64,000 nucleotides of DNA from contig CAWBJP010000002.1 of NCBI GenBank assembly GCA_963789165.1, positions 372,001 to 436,000 on the forward strand, written 5' to 3'. Within the stretch, counting starts at the first letter, position 1; the number at the start of each line of letters is the position of its first letter. The position numbers and the translations under genes were made by a program. Shown here piece after piece: positions 58,501 through 64,000 of this stretch. The DNA is from CAWBJP01 sp963789165 (GTDB lineage Bacteria; Actinomycetota; Acidimicrobiia; IMCC26256; BP-133). The notes under the pieces were generated by a model. The model did no database searches and was not told the origin of the DNA. It was given only the letters and a program-made list of their open reading frames with translations.

Positions 58501-59044
58501 GGCGGTGGGGGAGCTGACCGGGGAGCTGCCGCCGGAACCGGTCGAGATCTCGGTCGACCTGCCCGTCACCGCCTCCATTCCCCGGGACTACATCGCCCGC
58601 GACGATCTGCGCATGGAGGCCTACCGCCGGCTCGCCGCCGTGGGGAGCCGGGCCGACGTGGACGACATTGCCAACGAGTGGTCCGACCGCTACGGCGCAC
58701 CGCCGCCGCATGCTGCCAACCTGCTGGCCGTCGCCCGGGTGCGGGCCGAGTGCGTCCGGCTCGGGATCCGGGAGGTGGCCGTGCAGCGGGGCTCGGTGCG
58801 CTTCGCCCCCTTGGCGCTGCGGGAGTCGCAGCGGGTCCGCCTTCTGCGCCTTGCCCCCAACTCGCTGACCAAGTCGACCGACGAGGTGGTGGTGCCGCTC
58901 AAGGCGACCGGACCCGTCGGCTCCAAGAGCGACGGGCTGGCCGTGGTCGAGGGCATCCTCACCCTGTTGGCCGAGCTGGTGCCGCCCGGGACCGAAGCGG
59001 TCATCGTCCCGGCCGCGGTCGGCTCGGCGGGCGCCGAAAGCTAG
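55553..59044 (+). CDS. mfd: Transcription-repair coupling factor
   Basis: 1163 residues. UvrB-homology module (~1-330), RNA-polymerase interaction domain (DYVVHQTHGVGRYAGMVARA, 480s), translocase with Walker A CGDVGYGKTEVAIRAAF, DEEQ in LLVVDEEQRFGVTHKEKIKK, QLRGRVGRSGQRAYAYLF and TRG region; C-terminal TRCF domain (ISVDLPVTASIPRDYIARDD). Removes stalled RNA polymerase and recruits UvrA. An insert TWGVPGSGGSPGDTVRELPR around residue 320 is encoded by a copy of the dispersed palindrome. surA-like gene follows 11 bp on. Confidence 0.95.
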   Translation: MPLRDLTSLLREDPALADLAGGSARVVAVPEAPRAFFLAALARLTGRRPLLVGVPTTAEAERLVADLRQFLDPPGGVELFPAWETLPFERVSPQTETMGRRLRVMWRLSRREDLPEVIVAPVRALAQRLGPHVEDIDPVVIRPGQVLDRDELVERLVAAGYRREYQVEARGEIAVRGSIVDVYPSTADHPVRIDLWGDEVDRLQAFSIADQRATADVASVEIFPCRELLPTPAVRERAARLVGAEPWGREQWEKLAEGLVFDGMESWLPWLTDEEHVLPDLLPETGLVLLVEPGRMRDRAKEFNDEEASLAATLATTWGVPGSGGSPGDTVRELPRLSLPFDRVLRHTGADTWSMLSAPDRPETPYISGTPVEGVQGDPAVFVARLRKLLGEGYRVVLAADGTGSAERIRRALADEGLAAPILERAPVAPGASVVVAPLQRGFMLPSLRLAVVAEADLTGRRRLHRRPRGARRGEDFYDDLKAGDYVVHQTHGVGRYAGMVARAIGGVERDYLLLEYKGADKLYVPTEQVGVVRRYTGGDSPALSRLGGTDWAKTRARVKKAVAEIAQELVVLYRRRMTTPGHAFPPDTPWQREMEDAFPYEETPDQAKAIDDVKADMERPVPMDRLVCGDVGYGKTEVAIRAAFKAVQDGRQVAVLVPTTLLATQHGQTFSERFSGYPVRVEVLSRFLTTKEQAAVVRDLATGAVDVVIGTHRLLSEDVKFKDLGLLVVDEEQRFGVTHKEKIKKLRIGVDVLTMSATPIPRTLEMSLTGIRDLSLINTPPEDRQPILTYVGESDDRAATEAIRRELLREGQVFFVHNRVADIEAVSARVRELVPEARVAIAHGQMDEGSLEKVMVDFWERAYDVLVCTTIIESGLDMPTVNTMVVDRADLLGLAQLYQLRGRVGRSGQRAYAYLFHPEGRVLTEEAYERLKTLGEFTDLGSGFKIAMRDLEIRGAGNLLGGVQSGHMAAVGFDLYCQMVTEAVGELTGELPPEPVEISVDLPVTASIPRDYIARDDLRMEAYRRLAAVGSRADVDDIANEWSDRYGAPPPHAANLLAVARVRAECVRLGIREVAVQRGSVRFAPLALRESQRVRLLRLAPNSLTKSTDEVVVPLKATGPVGSKSDGLAVVEGILTLLAELVPPGTEAVIVPAAVGSAGAES
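56520..56534. repeat. Dispersed palindrome variant inside mfd
   Basis: CTGGGG-GGT-CCCCAG, 6-bp arms, centre GGT instead of TGT. Confidence 0.5.
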
Positions 59045-59055
59045 CCTGCTAACCC

Positions 59056-60126
59056 GTGAATCTTCGTCGTGCCCTCATCGCCGTCGCGCTCACCGGCGGC
59101 CTCCTCGCCTCGGCCTGCGGTTCGACCGCCGCCGCGGCCGCCACTGTCAACGGCCAGACGATCGACCGCTCCGACTTCGAGAAGGAGCTCAAGGCTCTGG
59201 CCGAGAACAAGGAGCTTCAGGCCGCCAGCGGGGGCCAGGGGCTTCTGGGCACGGGCAAGGACACGGTCGACGCCCGGTTGTCGGCCGGCTGGCTCACCGC
59301 CGTCATCTACGACGTCCTCATCACCGACGAGTTCGATCGCCGCAACCTCGAGCTGACCGAAGAGGACAAGGGCGCGGCCGAGGCCCAGCTGGCCGACCAG
59401 TTCGGGAACCCCAAGGTCGCCGCCGCCTTCCCCAAGTGGTTCCGGGAACGGCTTTCGGGCCGGAACGCCCGGGCCGTGGCCGTCCGCACCGCCATCTCCG
59501 GCCTGTCGCTGTCGGAGGAGAGCCTGAAGAAGTACTACGAGGAGCACAAGGCCGACTTCGAGCAGGTCTGCCTGTCCCACCTGCTGGTGGAGACCAAGGA
59601 GCAAGCCGACGCCGCCCTGGCCCGGGTCAAGGGGGGCGAGAGCTTCGCCGCCGTGGCCACCGCCGTCTCCAAGGACCAGGGGAGCGCCCCCAAGGGCGGC
59701 GACCTGGGCTGCAACAACAGGGGCCTCTTCGTGCCCGAGTTCGAAGCGGCCGCCTTCTCGGCCTCCCCCGAGGTGCCTACCGACCCGGTCCAGACCCAGT
59801 TCGGCTTCCACGTCCTCATGGTCAAGGAGCGGAAGACGGCCCCCTTAGAGCAGGCCCGGACCCAGGCCAAGCAGGCCCTCGACAATGAGAGCCAGGAAAA
59901 GTTCCGGAACTTCCTGAGCAAAGCGGCCCAGAAGGCCAAGGTGACCGTCGACCCCCGCTACGGCAGGTTCAAGGCCGAGCCCCCGGGTGCACCTGAGGTG
60001 ATCCCGCCCGAAGCCCCGGCCCCGGCCGAGGGCCGGCCCTCGGACCAGACCCCCGAACCCAGCCTCCCCGGGGCCCCGGCGCAACCGCTGCCGGGCGACC
60101 AGACCCCGTCGAACAACAACCAGTAG
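59056..60126 (+). CDS. SurA/PrsA-like peptidylprolyl isomerase lipoprotein
   Basis: 356 residues. Lipobox LLASAC after MNLRRALIAVALTGG; a SurA-N-like helical region (TVNGQTIDRSDFEKELKALA), then a parvulin rotamase domain (~170-270) with CLSHLLVETKEQADAALARV, GGDLGCNNRGLFVPEFEAAA and QTQFGFHVLMVKERK, and a Pro-rich tail. Folds exported proteins outside the membrane. Lies between mfd (11 bp) and mazG (abutting), a conserved actinobacterial order. Confidence 0.9.
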   Translation: MNLRRALIAVALTGGLLASACGSTAAAAATVNGQTIDRSDFEKELKALAENKELQAASGGQGLLGTGKDTVDARLSAGWLTAVIYDVLITDEFDRRNLELTEEDKGAAEAQLADQFGNPKVAAAFPKWFRERLSGRNARAVAVRTAISGLSLSEESLKKYYEEHKADFEQVCLSHLLVETKEQADAALARVKGGESFAAVATAVSKDQGSAPKGGDLGCNNRGLFVPEFEAAAFSASPEVPTDPVQTQFGFHVLMVKERKTAPLEQARTQAKQALDNESQEKFRNFLSKAAQKAKVTVDPRYGRFKAEPPGAPEVIPPEAPAPAEGRPSDQTPEPSLPGAPAQPLPGDQTPSNNNQ

Positions 60127-61710
60127 ATGGCCTCCGGGCGGGTGGTCGTCGTCGGTCTCGGACCGGCGGGCGCCGATCTCCTGCTGCCCGCCGCCCGGGT
60201 CGCCCTGGAGGCGATCGAGCCGGGCCGGCGCTTCGCCCGGACAGCCCGCCACCCGGCGGTCGCCGACCTCGCCGCGGAGGGCCTGGCGCTCATCGCCTGC
60301 GACGACGTTTACGAGACGGCCACCTCCGCCGAGGACGTGTACCGGGCCATCTCGGCCCGTCTCCTGACCGCGGCCGAGGAGGGGGACGTGGCTCTGGCCG
60401 TTCCTGGTAGCCCGGCGGTGGGCGAACGCACGGTGACCCTACTGCGCCGGGCCCTCGGGGACCGCCTGGTCATCGTCCCGGGGCTCTCCTTCGCCGAGCT
60501 GGCCTGGACCCGGTTCGGGGTCGACCCCACCGACGGGGCCCGGGTGGCGGACGGGAAGGCACTACCCAGCGCCCTCCCCGCCGGCCCGCTGCTGGTCAGC
60601 CACTGCCACTCCCCCCTGGTCCTGTCCGATGTGAAGCTGGCGCTCCTCGAACGCCTCGACGGGGAGGCGCCCGTCACCGTCCTCCAGCGCCTGGGCCTGC
60701 CCGACGAGACGGTCGTCACCCTGCCCCTGGCCGAACTCGACCGGGCCGTGGAGCCCGACCACCTGACCGCCGTCTTCGTCGATCTGCCTCCGGGCGGGCC
60801 GGGGCCGGCATGGGAGCGGCTGGTGACCCTCATCGAGCGCCTCCGGGCGCCCGGGGGGTGCCCATGGGACGCGGAGCAGACCCACCACTCCCTGGCCCGC
60901 CACTGCATCGAGGAGGCGTACGAGGTCATCGAGGCCATCGAGGCGCTCCCGGCCTCCGCTCCGGGCGGGCCCGATCCCGTTCCCGACGGGGCCTACCAGC
61001 ACCTGGAGGAGGAGCTGGGCGACCTGGCCTGCCAGGTCGTGTTCCACGCCACCTTCGCCCGGGAGGCGGGTGCCTTCACCATCACCGACGTGCTCGACGG
61101 GGTGCACGACAAGCTGGTGCGCCGTCATCCCCACGTGTTCGGGACGGTCCAGGTCAGCGGGGCGGACGAGGTGCTGGCCAACTGGGAGCAGATCAAGAAG
61201 AGCGAGAAGGGCGGGTCGTCCCTCATGGACGACGTCCCCCAGGGACTGCCCTCGCTGCTCTACGCCCACAAGCTCTTCCGCAAGGCAGCCGCCGCCGGCC
61301 TCGACTTCGGGGCCACCGCCGAGGCCCGGAGCCGGGCGCTGGAGGCCGTGCGGGCGCTCCCCGACGAGCCCGGGGCGGACATCGAAGCCAGCCTGGGGGA
61401 GGCGCTCGCCGCCCTGGTCCACCTGGCCCGCACCGCCGGACTCGACGCCGAGACCGCCTTGCGGGGCTGGGCGGGCCGTTTCCGGACCCGGTTCCAGGCC
61501 CTCGAGGGCCTCGCCGCGGAGCAGCGTGTAGCCCTCGAGGCCCTCCCCCCGGAGACCGGGTGGCCCTGTGGGAGGCCACCGCTCTCCTCCCAAAGCACTA
61601 GTCCCAGCCCGGATTCCCCCCCGTTTGGGTCAAGGCTTGTCCGTCTCTGGGCCCTATGCCTGATTTTCTCTGCTTCGGAGGGACTACTTCGCTGCCGATC
61701 AATTAGCTAG
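60127..61710 (+). CDS. mazG: TP-methylase-like/MazG nucleoside triphosphate pyrophosphohydrolase fusion with shifted C-terminus
   Basis: 527 residues. N-terminal ~220 residues are a tetrapyrrole-methylase-like domain (VVVVGLGPAGADLLLPAARV, VPGSPAVGERTVTLLRRAL), as in YabN. MazG motifs follow: RLRAPGGCPWDAEQTHHSLA, CIEEAYEVIEAIE and HLEEELGDLACQVVFHA, VFGTVQVSGADEVLANWEQI. The last ~50 residues are low-complexity; the +1-related frame reads DRVALWEATALLPKH then TAG at 61599, a typical MazG end, so a base was probably lost near 61555-61560 (GAGACCGGG). Hydrolyses noncanonical NTPs. Confidence 0.9.
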   Translation: MASGRVVVVGLGPAGADLLLPAARVALEAIEPGRRFARTARHPAVADLAAEGLALIACDDVYETATSAEDVYRAISARLLTAAEEGDVALAVPGSPAVGERTVTLLRRALGDRLVIVPGLSFAELAWTRFGVDPTDGARVADGKALPSALPAGPLLVSHCHSPLVLSDVKLALLERLDGEAPVTVLQRLGLPDETVVTLPLAELDRAVEPDHLTAVFVDLPPGGPGPAWERLVTLIERLRAPGGCPWDAEQTHHSLARHCIEEAYEVIEAIEALPASAPGGPDPVPDGAYQHLEEELGDLACQVVFHATFAREAGAFTITDVLDGVHDKLVRRHPHVFGTVQVSGADEVLANWEQIKKSEKGGSSLMDDVPQGLPSLLYAHKLFRKAAAAGLDFGATAEARSRALEAVRALPDEPGADIEASLGEALAALVHLARTAGLDAETALRGWAGRFRTRFQALEGLAAEQRVALEALPPETGWPCGRPPLSSQSTSPSPDSPPFGSRLVRLWALCLIFSASEGLLRCRSIS

Positions 61711-61757
61711 TTCCTCGGGGTACGGACGCCCCGCCCGGATGCAGAGGAGTCTCTCGT

Positions 61758-62924
61758 ATGAAGAAGCACATCGCTCTCGGAATCGCCGCTGCGGTACTCG
61801 GCGCCTCCGGCGTGGCCAGCGCTGTCGTGTCGGTCGACCAGCTGACCTCGGCCGCCAACTCGACCGCGAGCCTCTCCGCGGTGACGGACAGCCTCGCCGC
61901 CAACTGCTGGATGGTCACCGGCTCCGCCAGTGACGCCGGCTGCAACACCTCCATCGCCGGCATCGAGGTGCCCGGCCTGCCCGAACTGCCCAACCTGGTG
62001 CCCGGGGTCGACATCCCCGACGCCACCGGCCTCCTGGCCATGGCTTCCAACGCCGTGGACACCGCCACCGGCGCCGTGGGCTCCGCCCAGAGCATCGTCG
62101 GCAGCCTCGTCCCCACCGCTACCGGCCTCGCCGGTGGTGTGATGCCGAGCGCCTGCAACCTGCCGGTGGCCCTGCCCGTCGGGCTCCCGATCCCCACGGG
62201 GATCTTCTCGGCCGGCCTGAACCTCTTCCACATGGCGCAGAGCCTGGCCATGAACGACCTGGGTGCCGCCGGGCTGGCCCTGCCGGTCGCCCTGCCGGTC
62301 GCCCTCCCGGTCGGTGTGCCCACCGCTGACGACCTGATCAACACGATCGAGGAGCAGGCGGGCTGCCTGGGCGAGATGTCCGGTGGCCTTCCGATCCCCG
62401 CGGTCTGCTCCCTGACCGCTGGCGCTCCCGCCGCCGTGACCAGCGTCGTCCCCGGTGCGATCAGCGGCCTCCTGAGCTCGGTCATCAGCGACCTGACCAA
62501 CATCACCGGCGGGGCCGTCAACGTGGCTGATGGCGGCACCGTGGGTGTGAACTGCAACGTCGACGGAGCCACGGACGCAGCCAGCGGCCTGGTGCCTTCC
62601 CTCCCGGGTCTGCCGTCCCTCCCGGGTCTGCCGTCCCTCCCGGGCCTCGGGTCCCTCCCGCTCCCGGTCCAGCTCCCGGTGGCGACGGTTCCCGCCGCCC
62701 CGGTCCCGGCCCTGCCCGCCCTGCCCGCCGTCCCCGACGTCGTCGGCACGGTGACCGGCACGGTTGGCGGTGTCGTCGACACGGTCACCGGTCTGCTCGG
62801 TAGCGACCTGCCGCTGTCGGTGCCGGCCCTGCCCCTGCCCACCAACTGCTCGGCTTCGGCTTCCGGCTCGTTGGGCGGCCTCCTCGGCAGCCTGACCAGC
62901 ACCATCACGGGTGGCTGCAACTAG
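61758..62924 (+). CDS. Secreted Gly/Leu/Pro-repeat protein of unknown function
   Basis: 388 residues. Signal peptide MKKHIALGIAAAVLGASGVA; GAGGAG upstream. Composed of small residues with few charges. Near-repeats: LPVALPVALPVGVP and PSLPGLPSLPGLPSLPGL (four LPxLPG units, whose DNA repeats TCCCGGGTCTGCCG), a coil VVGTVTGTVGGVVDTVTGLL and a terminal cysteine GGCN; about seven cysteines in the mature chain. No family recognised. It could be a surface or spore-coat type structural protein. A strong terminator follows. Confidence 0.75.
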   Translation: MKKHIALGIAAAVLGASGVASAVVSVDQLTSAANSTASLSAVTDSLAANCWMVTGSASDAGCNTSIAGIEVPGLPELPNLVPGVDIPDATGLLAMASNAVDTATGAVGSAQSIVGSLVPTATGLAGGVMPSACNLPVALPVGLPIPTGIFSAGLNLFHMAQSLAMNDLGAAGLALPVALPVALPVGVPTADDLINTIEEQAGCLGEMSGGLPIPAVCSLTAGAPAAVTSVVPGAISGLLSSVISDLTNITGGAVNVADGGTVGVNCNVDGATDAASGLVPSLPGLPSLPGLPSLPGLGSLPLPVQLPVATVPAAPVPALPALPAVPDVVGTVTGTVGGVVDTVTGLLGSDLPLSVPALPLPTNCSASASGSLGGLLGSLTSTITGGCN

Positions 62925-62949
62925 TACGCAGCACTGCTCGCTCTGCGGT

Positions 62950-62981
62950 AACTGCCGTGCCCTGGTGGGGGCACGGCAGTT
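62950..62981 (+). terminator. 13-bp perfect stem terminator after the secreted repeat-protein gene
   Basis: AACTGCCGTGCCC pairs with GGGCACGGCAGTT around TGGTGG; separates it from enolase. Confidence 0.85.
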
Positions 62982-63037
62982 CCGCGTCTGGGGCCTCTTC
63001 CTGCGATACGGTGCACATGGGTGCGCGGGAGTGGCCA

Positions 63038-64000
63038 ATGAGCATCATCGAGCACGTTGAGGCCCGGGAGATCCTCGATTCGCGGGGCCAGCCCACCGTG
63101 GAGGTCGACGTCGTCCTGGACTCGGGAGCCCGCGGCCGGGCGGGGGTCCCGAGCGGAGCGAGCACCGGCGCGCATGAGGCCCATGAGCTGCGCGACGGCG
63201 ACGACCGGTACGGGGGCAAGGGGGTCTCCCGGGCGGTGGCCAACGTCAACGACGAGATCCGATCCGTCGTGGTGGGGCTCGACGCCTCCGTCCAGCGGGA
63301 CCTGGACGCCGTCCTGATCGAGTTGGACGGCACCGCCAACAAGTCCCGCCTGGGGGCGAACGCCATCCTCGGGGTGTCCCTGGCCGTGGCCAAGGCGGCG
63401 GCGGACGAGACCGAACTGCCGCTCTACCGCTACCTGGGCGGCGTGGGCGCCCACGTCCTGCCCGTCCCCATGATGAACGTCCTCAACGGTGGCGCCCACG
63501 CCGACTCCAACGTCGACCTCCAGGAGTTCATGGTCATGCCCGTGGGCGCCGCCTCCTTCTCCGAGGGGCTGCGCTGGGGGGCGGAGACCTACCACGGGTT
63601 GAAGGCGCTGCTGCGGGAGCGGGGTCTGTCCACCGGCTTGGGCGACGAGGGCGGCTACGCCCCCAGCCTCGAATCCAACGAGGCCGCCCTGGCGCTGCTC
63701 ATGCAGGCGGTGGAACGGGCCGGGTACGTCCCGGGGACCGAGATCGCCCTCGCCCTCGACGTCGCCTCCACCGAGTTCTACGCCGACGGCCGTTACGTGC
63801 TCGCCGGCGAGGGTGCCGACTTCGACGCCGGCGGATTCGTCGCCTACCTGGCCGGGCTGTGCGACCGCTACCCGATCGTCTCCATCGAGGACGGGATGGC
63901 CGAGGACGACTGGGACGGCTGGCGGCTCCTCACCGAGCGTCTCGGGGACCGGGTGCAGCTGGTGGGCGACGACCTGTTCGTGACCAACCCCGAGCGCCTG
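63038..64000 (+). CDS. eno: Enolase, 3' partial
   Basis: 321 codons from ATG 63038 to the window end, with no stop, so the C-terminal third is missing. Motifs: VEAREILDSRGQPTVEVDVV, SGASTGAHEAHELRD, acid/base region GDEGGYAPSLESNEAAL, metal ligands LDVASTEF and SIEDGMAEDD, and GDDLFVTNPERL. Interconverts 2-phosphoglycerate and phosphoenolpyruvate; also an RNA-degradosome partner in some species. Confidence 0.95.
   Translation, partial: MSIIEHVEAREILDSRGQPTVEVDVVLDSGARGRAGVPSGASTGAHEAHELRDGDDRYGGKGVSRAVANVNDEIRSVVVGLDASVQRDLDAVLIELDGTANKSRLGANAILGVSLAVAKAAADETELPLYRYLGGVGAHVLPVPMMNVLNGGAHADSNVDLQEFMVMPVGAASFSEGLRWGAETYHGLKALLRERGLSTGLGDEGGYAPSLESNEAALALLMQAVERAGYVPGTEIALALDVASTEFYADGRYVLAGEGADFDAGGFVAYLAGLCDRYPIVSIEDGMAEDDWDGWRLLTERLGDRVQLVGDDLFVTNPERL

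Noticed and set aside
56477..58711. 744-codon minus-strand frame inside mfd
   Set aside because: Lies opposite the invariant helicase motifs of Mfd; composition is that of an antisense shadow.
61703..63038. Two long minus-strand frames opposite the secreted repeat protein
   Set aside because: Both are repeats seen in reverse (GREGRQTREG-like), with no signal, domain or ribosome binding site.

Overview
This 64 kb window is high-GC (typically about 70-75%) Actinomycetota chromosome. A 33-residue bS22-type ribosomal micro-protein, AfsR-type and Lsr2-type proteins, dense overlapping housekeeping operons and frequent GTG/TTG starts support that phylum. Secreted proteins with 42-residue GYWxVASDGG repeats and delta-60 propellers suggest an Acidimicrobiia-like lineage; this finer placement is inference.

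Layout. 1-8.2 kb is an envelope and secretion region: a partial PhoX-type protein, an RsbW-like kinase, a delta-60 propeller, an LPxTG-anchored CHRD protein, a MauE-thioredoxin fusion with a Cys-rich Tat protein, and a propeller-repeat protein. 8.3-13.6 kb holds a core MetE-like methyltransferase, an ABC-2 exporter divergent from a MarR regulator with an inverted-repeat operator between them, DusB and a membrane protein. 13.9-16.2 kb has a YcnI/SOD-like fusion and an anchored secreted protein whose signal peptide is frameshifted.

16,297-30,711 is a 14.4 kb integrated element in a tRNA-Ala(CGC) gene. It is bounded by 45-bp direct repeats (attL/attR) and has ATGGGCAAAG arm-type repeats at both ends, a tyrosine integrase at the right end and an excisionase-like gene. 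Cargo: an ERCC4 nuclease fused to an Lsr2 tail, a serine hydrolase of lower GC, and a sub-module (LPxTG cupin, SsuABC-type transporter, AfsR-like ATPase) flanked by 40-bp imperfect repeats. There is also an MNT/HEPN pair in which the HEPN partner has decayed while the nucleotidyltransferase and its palindromic operator are intact.

30.8-64 kb is core genome: a translin-family gene, moaC, moaA, moeA, a subtilase, galU, a diguanylate cyclase, an FmdB/Ruc-like protein with a CIRCE-like operator, mtnP-uppP-HAD-aat, a frameshifted TnpB, ychF-DUF192-rsmI, tatD-rsmA-ispE, tRNA-Gln, glmU-prs-rplY-pth, mfd-surA-like-mazG and enolase (cut by the window end). ispE and mazG each carry a one-base frame disruption that may be an assembly error.

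The most unusual sequence-level pattern is a short dispersed palindrome (GGGG-TGT-CCCC core) that recurs through the window, several times inside reading frames where it adds Gly/Pro/Ser-rich inserts.
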